From positions 38,358 through 102,357 of the forward strand of contig CAYVRP010000012.1 in the NCBI GenBank assembly GCA_964454025.1: a stretch of DNA of 64,000 nt, read 5' to 3'. Position 1 is the stretch's first letter, and each line of letters opens with the position of its first letter. This DNA is from JAFGBI01 sp964454025 (lineage in GTDB: Bacteria > Myxococcota_A > Polyangia > Polyangiales > Polyangiaceae). Under the pieces are notes generated by a model. That model was not told where the DNA came from. It saw nothing but the letters and a program-made list of their open reading frames with translations, and ran no database searches. Positions 7,861-16,704 of the stretch are shown here, piece after piece. A program made the translations under genes and the position numbers.

Positions 7861-8805
7861 TCAGAGCGAGCCGCGCAGGGCAAGCTGGAACTGCGGACCG
7901 CGGAGGTTCAGCTCCCCGAGTTCCAGCGGGGCGAGGCGGGCCGGAGCGGTCTGCCCGGAGGCAGGGGTCATCGTGAGGTCGACTTGCCCCGTCCAGCCGT
8001 AGCCGCCGTCGGCCGTGAGCCAGAGGCGGAAGCTCGGCCGGTCTCCGCTCACCTTTCCGTACAGCGCAGCGGCCACCCCCGCGGTAAGGTCGATGGCCGG
8101 TGCCCAGGACTTCTCGACCAGCTCGGCACCCGTCGAGCTCTCGTTGATGCTCGCCTTAACACGGTCGGCGCCGAACGCGGGCCGCACGAGCAGGAACAGT
8201 CGCGGCCAAAGGTGGAAGCGGATCTCGGGGGCGAGCGTGAGGCGGTGGCTCGAGAGACTCGTCGCGTCGAGGCGAGCGCTGGCCGATCGCCCTCCGACCT
8301 GGTAGTCGAAGGCCGCGGCGAGCGAGAGCTGCCGCCGCGCGAGCAGCGTGCGGCCGAGTGAGACGTCGAAGGTGGTGAGCGCGGCGGTTTCCGCGAAGGG
8401 GTCGAACCCGGCGTCCTTGACGAAGGTGGTGCGTGCCCCGGCGCTGATCCAGGTGTGCGGCTGGTAGGAGCCGAGCTGGTCGAGCGGCGGGGGCGACGGC
8501 CGGGGCGGCGGCGGCTCGGCCGGCGCGGGCAGCGGGGTGGCCGGGGCGGGAACGACCGCCACCGGCGCCGGGGGAGGTGGCTCGGGCGTTGCCTCGGGCT
8601 TGGCCGGGGCTGGGGGCGACAGGGTCACCCCCTCCTCCCCCTTCGGGGCGTCAGCGCTCGGCGCGGGGGCCGGAGCGACCGGCGCGGCCGCGGCGGGGGC
8701 AGCCGGCGACGCGCCGGCCGGGGACGGCGCGGGCTGCGCCGCCGCCCCGCCCGGGAGCAGGAGCGCCGCGCTGGCGACGAGCAGCAGGGTTCCTCGCCGG
8801 TTCAT
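7861..8805 (-). CDS. Exported Pro/Ala-linker protein with predicted C-terminal beta-barrel
   Basis: A 314-aa protein whose ATG overlaps the stop of the upstream lipoprotein gene (ATGA), the last gene of a four-gene operon. A signal peptide (cleavage after AAAQ, about residue 24) is followed by roughly 85 residues made almost only of Pro, Ala and Glu, a flexible linker. The C-terminal 200 residues (from SYQPHTWISAGAR) alternate polar and hydrophobic like a small outer-membrane barrel of 8 to 10 strands and end in a short hydrophobic strand. No family recognised. The linker may cross the periplasm or the wall while the barrel sits in the outer membrane. Confidence 0.65.
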   Translation of the reverse strand: MNRRGTLLLVASAALLLPGGAAAQPAPSPAGASPAAPAAAAPVAPAPAPSADAPKGEEGVTLSPPAPAKPEATPEPPPPAPVAVVPAPATPLPAPAEPPPPRPSPPPLDQLGSYQPHTWISAGARTTFVKDAGFDPFAETAALTTFDVSLGRTLLARRQLSLAAAFDYQVGGRSASARLDATSLSSHRLTLAPEIRFHLWPRLFLLVRPAFGADRVKASINESSTGAELVEKSWAPAIDLTAGVAAALYGKVSGDRPSFRLWLTADGGYGWTGQVDLTMTPASGQTAPARLAPLELGELNLRGPQFQLALRGSL

Positions 8806-10535
8806 CGAATGCCTCCCATGAGAATGCCGCCGTAGAAGCGGGTGTCGGCCGTGTCGGGAGCGCGCGCGTCGAGCACCGTCGCGCCGACGGAGTAGTCCTC
8901 GCTGTGGAGCACGACCGCCGCGCGGGTCGGCACGCCGTCGTCGTCCCTCACCGGTTGCGCGATGTCGTGGACCGCGGTGACGGGGGCCTCGAGCGTCAGC
9001 GTGGTCGGGTGCAGATCCGAGAACCGGACGCTGCCGATGGACCTGCTCGACGGCGCCACCACCCAGGCGCGCTGGCCGTCCGGAGAGGGGGTGATGACGG
9101 CGTTCGCGGTGTCGGGCGTGAGCATCGGGGCGCTCTGCCGCTGGTCGAGATCGAGCACGTAGAACTCGTTCGCGCTCGCGCCGCGTAGCAGCTTCAGGTG
9201 GCCGTAGGCGTGGTCGGCCGGCGCGCTGGCGTCCCGGGTGATCGGGATGACCTCGCTGACGGTGATCCCGATCGAGTGGGTTTCGAGGCTCCGGTAGGAG
9301 CGCGTGCCGGTGGTCCCGAGCTCCCAGAAGGCCACGCTCCGCACGGAGGGGCCCCACAGCAGGGCCACGTCGCTGTTCACCGGCTGGTCGGCGACGTCGT
9401 CGGTCACCCGGGTCATCTGCGAGTACGCCGCGCCGAGCGGCACATAGTCGGTGTAGTTCGCTTCCGGGTCGACCAGCGCCACCTCGGAGCGACCGGGCAA
9501 CAGCGCCGCGAGCCGGAGCGCCGGGGCGGCGTTCACCTCGGTCCAGAAGAAATCGATGTCCGAGGGGACGGAGCCCACCTCGGCGAGGTTGACCGTGACC
9601 AGGAAGTCGACCCCCCGCGTCTCGAGGCCGCTCGTCTGGTCGTCCGCGTCCGCGTTCGAGGGCTCGAAGGACAGGAACGGCACCGTCGACTGGTTCGCGA
9701 GGCGGATGGCGATGATCGGGTAGCGGGGCCCATCGTCCGCGTCGAGCTCGGGGTGCTGGTTGTCGTGCACCACCACCTCGAGCGGCGTGGACGCCGCCTG
9801 GCCTGCCAGGGGCTCGGACAGCCGCACGGTGATCTCCGTGTCGAGATCCTCGGGGTCGATGAGGGCCACCTCCTGCTCGGTCTGCACGACCATGAGGCGC
9901 CGCTCGACCCCGTCGGGGAACGGCAGCCGGTCGGTGAAGGTCAGGGCCTGCGGCGCCGAGCCGAAGCTCCGGATGGTCTTGGCCGCGATGGTCGCCGCGC
10001 CGTCGCCCTGGGGCAACCTCACGAGCAGGAGCTCGTTCGGGTTCCGCACGACGCCGCCACCCACCGTCACCACCGCGTACTCGCCCTTCGGATCGAGGTA
10101 GAGCTTGGGGTTCGGGGGATCGTCGAGGTCATAGCGCGCGAGCACGGAGGGCGCGCGGAAGCCGCCGCCGTCCTCCTCGTCGCGGAAGCCGCCCCCGTCG
10201 AGGACGGTGAGGCTCGGCCGCTCGTCGTCCGGGTGGAGCCGCGGCTGCACGCCCGCGCAGAGCACGAAGAGCCGCTCGCGCTGGGTGTCCGTCTGCCAGT
10301 GCACGACCCCCTTGCCGATGGGGATGGCCCGCGCCACGAGACGCCGTCCCCCCGGTGAGGTGATCAGGATCAGCCGGTTCAACGCGTCGTCGCGGATCGC
10401 GACCGAGCCGGAGAGCCCGAGCGATGCCGGCTCGCCAGCGGCCACGGGCAAGTAGCCCTGGTCCCAGGCCTCCGGGCGATCACCGCAGCCGAGCGCGAGC
10501 GCCCCCGCGCAGAGGAGAGCCGTCCCATGTCTCAT
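8802..10535 (-). CDS. Lipoprotein with predicted beta-propeller
   Basis: A 577-aa protein. The N-terminus MRHGTALLCAGALALGCGD holds a lipobox (LGC, Cys17). Then come repeated segments of about 50-70 residues with strand patterns and motifs such as LFVLCAGVQP, YAVVTVGGG and AWVVAPSSRS, which look like blades of a YVTN/WD-like beta-propeller. No catalytic motif is seen. It lies third in the minus-strand operon that starts at 14329 and is coupled to the downstream barrel gene by a 4-base overlap. A surface or periplasmic binding scaffold is the likely role; the ligand is unknown. Confidence 0.7.
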   Translation of the reverse strand: MRHGTALLCAGALALGCGDRPEAWDQGYLPVAAGEPASLGLSGSVAIRDDALNRLILITSPGGRRLVARAIPIGKGVVHWQTDTQRERLFVLCAGVQPRLHPDDERPSLTVLDGGGFRDEEDGGGFRAPSVLARYDLDDPPNPKLYLDPKGEYAVVTVGGGVVRNPNELLLVRLPQGDGAATIAAKTIRSFGSAPQALTFTDRLPFPDGVERRLMVVQTEQEVALIDPEDLDTEITVRLSEPLAGQAASTPLEVVVHDNQHPELDADDGPRYPIIAIRLANQSTVPFLSFEPSNADADDQTSGLETRGVDFLVTVNLAEVGSVPSDIDFFWTEVNAAPALRLAALLPGRSEVALVDPEANYTDYVPLGAAYSQMTRVTDDVADQPVNSDVALLWGPSVRSVAFWELGTTGTRSYRSLETHSIGITVSEVIPITRDASAPADHAYGHLKLLRGASANEFYVLDLDQRQSAPMLTPDTANAVITPSPDGQRAWVVAPSSRSIGSVRFSDLHPTTLTLEAPVTAVHDIAQPVRDDDGVPTRAAVVLHSEDYSVGATVLDARAPDTADTRFYGGILMGGIR

Positions 10536-10548
10536 GTTCGCCTCGACA

Positions 10549-12213
10549 CTAGTTACCGGTAGGGTAGGTGACCTTGGCCGCGAGCTCGAACCCGGTCAGC
10601 GTGCGCGCCGTCGGGGTCGCGGCCGTCCCGCTCGTGAGGTCGGCGGGGAACTCGATGAAGGTGATGCGCCCCTCGGGGTGCTCCTGCGCGACGTAGCCCT
10701 TGCCGAGCTCGGGGATGATGCCCACGGCGAGGGGCGGGCTCGCGAGCGAGAGGAAGTCCTCCTGCAGGCTGGGAAGGCCGACCACGTGCACGCCGTAGAC
10801 ACGCCGCGTGTCGTCGCGGACCGTCACCAGCGCCGCCTCGGTCGGCGCCGGCGCGAGGGCGACCGCCGTCGCGGGAGCGTCGGTCCCCACGATCTTGGGG
10901 ACGCGCGCGGTCGCGGTCGGGATGACGCTGAAGGCGCCGGCCTTCACGCTGCCGGCGGGCGGATCGAGCAGCGCCACCGCGTGCGCCGCGTCGGGCGCGA
11001 CGAGGACGCCGCGTACGGGGGCGCGCAGATCCTCGGTCCGCAGGGCGAGGAAGCGGTCGTCGTCGCGCAGGTTCAGGGTGGCGATGGTGGAGCTCGGGGT
11101 GGCGTTGGTGTAGAGCACGCCGACCGACCCGTCCGGCGCGAGCGAGACGCTGCCCAGGGTGGCCGGGAGCGTGGCGGTGACGATGGCCGTCGGATCGATG
11201 AGCGCCGCCGGAAGCTCCAGCACCGCGACCAGCCCCGCGTCGCGCATCACGGCCACGGCGCGGGTGCCGTCGGCGTCGAGATCGAGGTCGGTGACCGGGC
11301 CGGGGAGCTCGACGTCGGTGATGGCGCCGCTCGCGAGATCGACGAAGCCGAGCACCGCCGACGCCTCGCGGCGCACGATGGCGAGGTCGCCGTCGGGCGT
11401 GACCACGACATCGCGCGCTGCGGCGTCCGCGAGCCCGCCGGGCGCGACCTCGATCAGGTCGAGCACGCGCGGATCCGACTCGTCGCCGAGATCGATAGCG
11501 GTGATGCCGTGCTCGTTCACCACGATCACGCGCGCCTCGTCGGCGTCGAAGGTCACGCTGCTCGGCCGGTAGCCGGTGACGCGCCGCATCGACCTCGGCG
11601 CCCCGCTCGTCGGGCGCACCACGATCAGGGTGAGGTCCTGGAAGCTGTCCATCGGGTCGAGCACGGCGGCGCGCCGCCAGTCGCTCCACACTACGGCCCA
11701 GCGCCCGCTGGGACTGACGGTGACGGCGTTGGCGTCCGCGTGGGTCGGGAAGCGGACGGGGGCGGCGAGCGCGCCGTCGGCGAGCCGGAGCAGCGTCGCA
11801 TCCTCGCCGATGACATTGAGCACCAGCGCCTCGACCACGTCCGGGTCCTCGGTGGGCACGGGGGAGAGGTACCGGGGGCCGAAGCCGGACTCGACGGTGG
11901 TGACGCGCAGCGTCTCCGCGTCTACCAGCGCCACTCGACCGCTGGTGGGGTTGGCCGACCAGAGGTACTTCCCGGTGACGACCGGCGCCTCGAAGCTCCC
12001 TTCGATTTCCTGCTCGGGCGGCAGGGTTCCGGCGCCCCCGGTGCCGGAGCCGCCCGCCGCCGCCGAGGTGCCCCCGTAGCCACCCGCCGTGGGGAAGATG
12101 CGCTCGTCGCTGCCCTTGTCGCTGTCGTCGGCGTCAGCGGCGCAGCCGAGCCCCATCACCGCCAGGACGGCGGCGCCGAGCCAGCCGGTGAGCTGCCCTC
12201 GCGCGGATCCCAT
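10549..12213 (-). CDS. Lipoprotein with beta-propeller, paralogue of the upstream gene
   Basis: A 554-aa protein. A signal sequence ends in a lipobox (GLGC, Cys24), followed by an acidic stretch and a Gly/Thr/Ala linker (residues about 43-62). The conserved block LPPEQEIEGSFEAPVVTGK then leads into a propeller with blades marked by VSPSGRWAVVW and similar. The same block, LPPEQEVEPTFKAPVATGR, and a matching C-terminus (RITFI, then ARTLTGFEL) are found in the neighbour at 12218-14329. The two genes are therefore a tandem duplication with later divergence. They are 4 bases apart, so co-transcription is very likely. The function is not known. Confidence 0.72.
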   Translation of the reverse strand: MGSARGQLTGWLGAAVLAVMGLGCAADADDSDKGSDERIFPTAGGYGGTSAAAGGSGTGGAGTLPPEQEIEGSFEAPVVTGKYLWSANPTSGRVALVDAETLRVTTVESGFGPRYLSPVPTEDPDVVEALVLNVIGEDATLLRLADGALAAPVRFPTHADANAVTVSPSGRWAVVWSDWRRAAVLDPMDSFQDLTLIVVRPTSGAPRSMRRVTGYRPSSVTFDADEARVIVVNEHGITAIDLGDESDPRVLDLIEVAPGGLADAAARDVVVTPDGDLAIVRREASAVLGFVDLASGAITDVELPGPVTDLDLDADGTRAVAVMRDAGLVAVLELPAALIDPTAIVTATLPATLGSVSLAPDGSVGVLYTNATPSSTIATLNLRDDDRFLALRTEDLRAPVRGVLVAPDAAHAVALLDPPAGSVKAGAFSVIPTATARVPKIVGTDAPATAVALAPAPTEAALVTVRDDTRRVYGVHVVGLPSLQEDFLSLASPPLAVGIIPELGKGYVAQEHPEGRITFIEFPADLTSGTAATPTARTLTGFELAAKVTYPTGN

Positions 12214-12217
12214 GACC

Positions 12218-14329
12218 TCAATCCCTCCCCGAGGCGTCGCCCACGACGCGCGCCTCGAGCTCGAACCCGGTGAGGGTGCGGGCCAGCTCGCTCACGCTCC
12301 CGGTGCCGTCCAGATCGATGAAGGTGATCCGCCCACCCACGTGCTCCTGGGCGATGAAGGCCCGCCGCGCCACCGGCACCAGGCCGGTGGCCGTCGGCGG
12401 GCTCGCCAGATCGAAGCGATCCACCTGCAGCTCCGGCATTCGCACGAGGTACGCGCCGTACACGCCGGTCTGGTCGTCACGCACGGTGACGATGCCGCGC
12501 GTGCTCGGGCTCGGGGCGAGGGCGACCGCGACCGGCGGCGCGTCCGTCCCCTGGACGCGGGGCGGGGCCAGCGCGTCGATGGGGACCACCGCGAAGGCGC
12601 CCGGCAGCACGCTCTGCCCGGGCACCGGATCGAGCAGGGCGATGGCGTGCAGGGCGTCCGGGGCCGGGTAGACCGAGCGGATCGGGTTGATCAGGGCCAC
12701 CGCGCGCGACGTGAGGTAGTCGGCCCCGGGACGGGTGTCGAGGATGGTGAGCACGTCGCTCGGCGTCGCGTTGGTGTAGAGCAGGGCCCGCTCGCCCTCG
12801 ATCGACGCCGAGACGCTCCCCACCACGACATCCTCGATGGCGACCCGATCGAAGCGGGTCGGATCGTCGAAGATCTCCGGGATCGAGAGGATGAAGATCT
12901 CGCTCGTGTTCGGCGCGGCCGGCACGTCCGGTCCCGGGCCGGCGCCGGCGCTGCTCGCGCCCGCGGCGGCGGCGGGGACTCCGGCGGCGCCCGCCGCCCC
13001 AGACAGGGCGGGCAGCGCGCCCGCCTCGCCGCGGCCGCTCGGCGCGCCCGCCACGGCGTTCGCCGCGCCGGCGACGCCGGCAGCCGCGACGCCAGCACCC
13101 GCCGCTCCCGCCTCGGAGATCCCGGTGCCCGCGACGCCGCCAGCGCCCCCGCTCGCCCCGCCCGTGGCCGCGACGCCCCCGCTGCTCGGGGCGCCCGCGC
13201 CACCGCCCGTGGCCGCGACGCCCCCGCTGCTCGGTGCCCCTGCACCGCCGCCCGTGGCCGGGGCGCCCGCGCTGCCACCTGAGCCCCCGGTCACTTCCCC
13301 CCCCTCGCGGACGACGGACCGCACCACGGCGATGGCCCGCGAACCGTCGGCGACCAAATCGAGGTCCGTTACCGGCCCCGAGAGCTCGACGTCCCGCCGC
13401 TCCCCGGTCGATAGCTCCCAGATCTCCACCGATCGGGAGCCGTCACGCCGCACCAGCGCGAAGCGGCCATTCGGGGTGATCGCCACGTCCCGCGCCCCCG
13501 CGCTGGTGGAGCTGGCCGTCGTGGCGTCGGGCTCCAGCCCGAGGTCCTGGACCACGGTAGGTACCGCCGAGTCGAGGGCGATCTCGGTGATCCCGGCGTC
13601 CGAGACGCCGTACAGCCGCGCCTCGTCCTCGGTGAGGAAGAGACGCGTGGGGCGGTAGCCGACGCTCAAGCGGAAGGCCCGCGGCGCGTCGGGGTCGTCT
13701 CCTTGCGCGGGCGGATCGGGGACGGCGATCACGGTGATGTCCTGGAAGCCCTCCGTCGGGTCGACGCCCCCTTCGACCTCCTCCGCGTTGGTCCAGGCCA
13801 CGACCCAGCGGCCTGAGGCGCTGACCGCCCACGAGTTGACGCGGGGCTGGAGGGGGACGCGCTGCTCGTAGACCACCCCGCCGAGGGCGGTGAGCAGCGA
13901 GGCGTCATCGCCGGCGACGTTGACCACGATGGCGCGGTTGGCGTCGTCGCTCCCCGGACTCGGGATGGCGGCGATGTAGGTCGGCAGCCGGCCCACCTCG
14001 ACGGCGGTGACGGTCAGGTCCACCGCGTCGACGAGGGCGACCCGGTCGCTCGCCGGGTTGGCGGCCCACACGAGCCGCCCGGTGGCGACGGGAGCCTTGA
14101 AGGTCGGCTCCACCTCCTGCTCGGGCGGGAGCGAGGGGATATCGACGTTCGGGTCCCCCTCGTCGATGGCCATGGCTCCCCCGGTGCCGGTGTAGCTCGG
14201 GCCGCCGTAGCCCGAGTCCCCTTCGTCTCGCATGCTCATCGCCGGGGCGGCCGCGTCCTTCGAAGCGCATTGCCAGAGCCCCGCAGCGCAGAGCGCCACC
14301 AGGATCGAGGTCGCGGGTGCCCGTCTCAC
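12218..14329 (-). CDS. Lipoprotein with beta-propeller interrupted by a Gly/Ala-rich insert
   Basis: A 703-aa protein and first gene of the four-gene operon. The signal sequence ends at a lipobox (LWQC, Cys21). It shares its start block, blade motifs and C-terminal signature with the 554-aa neighbour. Between residues about 340 and 476 a low-complexity insert of Gly, Ala, Ser and Pro splits the propeller. This insert resembles the GGxGG linkers usually found just after the lipidated Cys of myxobacterial lipoproteins, but here it lies in the middle of the fold. It contains a 15-residue repeat (separate entry). It may form a long surface loop. The ligand is unknown. Confidence 0.72.
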   Translation of the reverse strand: MRRAPATSILVALCAAGLWQCASKDAAAPAMSMRDEGDSGYGGPSYTGTGGAMAIDEGDPNVDIPSLPPEQEVEPTFKAPVATGRLVWAANPASDRVALVDAVDLTVTAVEVGRLPTYIAAIPSPGSDDANRAIVVNVAGDDASLLTALGGVVYEQRVPLQPRVNSWAVSASGRWVVAWTNAEEVEGGVDPTEGFQDITVIAVPDPPAQGDDPDAPRAFRLSVGYRPTRLFLTEDEARLYGVSDAGITEIALDSAVPTVVQDLGLEPDATTASSTSAGARDVAITPNGRFALVRRDGSRSVEIWELSTGERRDVELSGPVTDLDLVADGSRAIAVVRSVVREGGEVTGGSGGSAGAPATGGGAGAPSSGGVAATGGGAGAPSSGGVAATGGASGGAGGVAGTGISEAGAAGAGVAAAGVAGAANAVAGAPSGRGEAGALPALSGAAGAAGVPAAAAGASSAGAGPGPDVPAAPNTSEIFILSIPEIFDDPTRFDRVAIEDVVVGSVSASIEGERALLYTNATPSDVLTILDTRPGADYLTSRAVALINPIRSVYPAPDALHAIALLDPVPGQSVLPGAFAVVPIDALAPPRVQGTDAPPVAVALAPSPSTRGIVTVRDDQTGVYGAYLVRMPELQVDRFDLASPPTATGLVPVARRAFIAQEHVGGRITFIDLDGTGSVSELARTLTGFELEARVVGDASGRD
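13161..13260. repeat. 45-bp tandem repeat inside a lipoprotein gene
   Basis: Two copies of a 45-base unit (13161-13205 and 13206-13250) plus 10 bases of a third. The unit encodes a 15-residue Gly/Ala/Ser motif on the minus strand. The copies differ at only a few bases, so the repeat is recent or kept similar, and copy number may vary between strains. Confidence 0.8.
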
Positions 14330-14538
14330 GTCGCCTCTCCTTCTCCGCCGTGGTCCCCGGAGGTCGAGCGGAACACGAACGCGGCAGCAGGTGCAAGCTC
14401 CGGGCCACCGCGTCGCGCGCCGCGTGTGCGCGCAAGGCCGTCGTCACCGGGCGCGGCGACCGCGACAACCTTGTCACGCCTGCGCCAGGGGGGCCAGGAT
14501 CGGGTCGATAGCTGGAGCGGTTCGGGTACGCTCGCCCC

Positions 14539-16194
14539 GTGCACGGCGAGGACCCCGGGCGGACGCGGTCGCGAGCGGTGGGCGCCCACCGCGGACGGCA
14601 CGCGACGCGGCGGCGGGGAGCCGCCGGGTTCGCCGTCGCCGTCGCGCTCGCGCTGCCGGCCCCCCGCGCCGCCGCCGAGCCCTGGTCCGACGAGGACGGC
14701 GTACCGCTCCGCGAGCGGACGCCGCTCGGGCCGCTCGGCGTGGAGCTCGGGGCGGAGCTCCGCGCCGGCGTGACCCACGTGGACGAGCTCGACCTCTCGG
14801 GCACCGCCCTGACCGCGTTCGAGCAGCGGCTCCGCGCCGACGCAGCGCTCGACGACGGGGATCGGCTGCGCCTGGTGGTGAGCGTGGACGCCTTCGACGG
14901 CGTCCCCGGGGCCGCCGCGGCGGCGGAGCCGGGGCCCCGCCTCGGCGCGCCCCGGACTGGTATTGGGGTTTTGGACGTGGACTACCGGGGCCCGGACGCG
15001 GCGGACGATCCACGGTCCTGGGGGCTCGCCCTCCGCCCGGGCCCCGCGGCGACCTTCCGGTCCGCCTACGGGGAGGCGTGGCTGCCGGTCGGGCGCCTCC
15101 GCTTCGGGCGGCAGCCCGCGGGCGCGGGCACGACGCTCCTCGCCGCCGACGGCGACGGCCGCCGGAACCGCTTCGGCGTCGACCACGGCGGTGATCGCGT
15201 CGATCGCGTCGAGCTCCTGGTCCGACCCCTGGTCCCCCTGGGGGCGCCGCCCGACGAGGAGGAGCGCGGGCTCGGCGTCACGGCGGCGTACGATCGCCTG
15301 GAGGCGTCCGCAGGCGGCGCTGGCGTGCGCCAGCGCGCCGGGGCGACGGTGCGGCTGCTGGCCGTACTGCCGACGTTCGAGCAAGTCTTCGATCTCCGGG
15401 CCACGGCGCGCGCGATCTGGGGCGGGGAGGGCGAAGACCCCGGCAGCGAGCTCGAGGGGCTGGTGATGGTGCGGGTGGCGGAGCTCGCGCTCGGTTTCGA
15501 CGGCGTGCTCGCGCAGGGGGGCTCCGCGCGCGAGGCGCGGAGCCTCGCCCCCCTGCGGGGCGCGCCCGCCGCGACGGCGCGGGTGCGGCGCTGGGGCTCA
15601 CGGAGCGTGCTGCGCTGGGACTCGCCGCGGCTGACCGCCTACCTCGAGCTCGACACGGCCTCCGGGGACGCGAACCCGGACCCGCGCTCGGACCTGACGC
15701 GGTTCGTCTTCCCCCGGGACGCGAACGTCGGGCTCCTGTTGTTCGAGCAGGTCCTGGGGTACGCGACCGCGCGCGCCGCCGCGGCGGGCGTGGCCCGCCT
15801 CGCCGCCGACGGGCTCCCCACCGCCGCGGCCGACGCGCTCGCGCCCCACGGCGCGTTCACCAGCGCCGTCGCGCTGTTCCCCCAGGTCGATGTCCGCCCC
15901 CACCGCGCGCTGCTCCTGCGCGGTGGCGTGCTCTTCGCGTGGGCGCCCGAGCCGCTGCTCGACCCCGTCCGCTCCACGACCGCCGCGCCGGGGGCAGCGG
16001 TCAACCTGCGCGGCGGCGCGCCCGGCGACTACTACGGCACCGAGCTCGACCTGCGTGCCCGCCTGACCGTCCGCCAGCGGTGCCTCCTCGAGCGCGAAGG
16101 GGCGCTGCGCGATCCGGGCGACGCGCTCGCCGACGCGGCGGGACGAACGGCGACGGCCGCACTCGTCACGGCGCGAGGGACGGTCGCATTCTGA
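14539..16194 (+). CDS. Predicted outer-membrane beta-barrel protein
   Basis: A 551-aa protein from a GTG start, divergent from the lipoprotein operon. A long basic N-terminus and a hydrophobic stretch end at an Ala-x-Ala cleavage site near residue 47. The mature part shows alternating strands throughout and terminates in Phe (GTVAF), the usual signal for BAM-dependent insertion. Segments such as EAWLPVGRLRFGRQP and AYLELDTASGDANP recall alginate-export/porin-like barrels, where the GRLRFGRQ strand is characteristic. Transported substrate unknown. The start is uncertain because no strong ribosome-binding site is seen. Confidence 0.65.
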   Translation: MHGEDPGRTRSRAVGAHRGRHATRRRGAAGFAVAVALALPAPRAAAEPWSDEDGVPLRERTPLGPLGVELGAELRAGVTHVDELDLSGTALTAFEQRLRADAALDDGDRLRLVVSVDAFDGVPGAAAAAEPGPRLGAPRTGIGVLDVDYRGPDAADDPRSWGLALRPGPAATFRSAYGEAWLPVGRLRFGRQPAGAGTTLLAADGDGRRNRFGVDHGGDRVDRVELLVRPLVPLGAPPDEEERGLGVTAAYDRLEASAGGAGVRQRAGATVRLLAVLPTFEQVFDLRATARAIWGGEGEDPGSELEGLVMVRVAELALGFDGVLAQGGSAREARSLAPLRGAPAATARVRRWGSRSVLRWDSPRLTAYLELDTASGDANPDPRSDLTRFVFPRDANVGLLLFEQVLGYATARAAAAGVARLAADGLPTAAADALAPHGAFTSAVALFPQVDVRPHRALLLRGGVLFAWAPEPLLDPVRSTTAAPGAAVNLRGGAPGDYYGTELDLRARLTVRQRCLLEREGALRDPGDALADAAGRTATAALVTARGTVAF

Positions 16195-16224
16195 CGCCGC
16201 CGCGACGGGGCGGCGCCGCGACGG

Positions 16225-16249
16225 CGCGCGGGGTACCCAACCCCGCGCG
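16225..16249. terminator. GC-rich hairpin after the outer-membrane protein gene
   Basis: A 10-bp perfect stem (CGCGCGGGGT pairing with ACCCCGCGCG) with a 5-base loop, 30 bases after the stop at 16194. There is no T-tract, as is common in very GC-rich genomes, so termination is likely but not proven. Confidence 0.5.
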
Positions 16250-16269
16250 GGCGGTGTAAGAGTCGCGGC

Positions 16270-16704
16270 GTGCCTACCTGTTACCTGCTCGCGATCGCCC
16301 TGGGGTCGTCGCTCGACCAGCAGTCGAACAACATCACTCTGTTCAACCTCGTCGAGCAGGTCAACGTGCCCCCGGGAGTGAGCCGTGGCCCCCGCAACCT
16401 CATCCCGCTCGAGATCCACGCCTACTTCCGCCTGACCGGGGACGAGATCCGGCAGCCGTTCGAGGTGCGCTACGTGCTCGTCGCGCGAACCGGCCTCGAG
16501 ACGTACTCGGACGTGACCGTGCTGACGTCGATGTCGCCCCGCTTCCGCACGCGCACCTTCGGCGTGCCCTTCCCCCCCGTACCGGACCAGTACGACCTGC
16601 GCCTCGACTGGCGCCGCTCGGGCCGGGATCCCTGGCGACGCGACCCGGCGAGCTGGCCGCTCACGATTACCGAACAGGTGCCCGCTCCGACGGTGACCCA
16701 TTGA
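16270..16704 (+). CDS. Hypothetical protein, beta-sandwich-like
   Basis: A 144-aa protein from a GTG start. There is no signal peptide. Alternating strands run through the middle (IPLEIHAYFRLTGDE, PFEVRYVLVARTG, DVTVLTS, TRTFGVPFPPVP, YDLRLDWRR), giving a sandwich-like pattern reminiscent of small uncharacterised proteins of the DUF6941 kind; this is a resemblance only. The stop overlaps the TTG start of folB by 4 bases, so the two are co-translated, but no folate link is obvious. Confidence 0.55.
   Translation: MPTCYLLAIALGSSLDQQSNNITLFNLVEQVNVPPGVSRGPRNLIPLEIHAYFRLTGDEIRQPFEVRYVLVARTGLETYSDVTVLTSMSPRFRTRTFGVPFPPVPDQYDLRLDWRRSGRDPWRRDPASWPLTITEQVPAPTVTH

Noticed and set aside
13161..13260. 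45-bp repeat as a CRISPR or regulatory repeat
   Set aside because: The repeat is in frame, encodes a Gly/Ala/Ser motif and has no spacers, so it is a coding tandem repeat.
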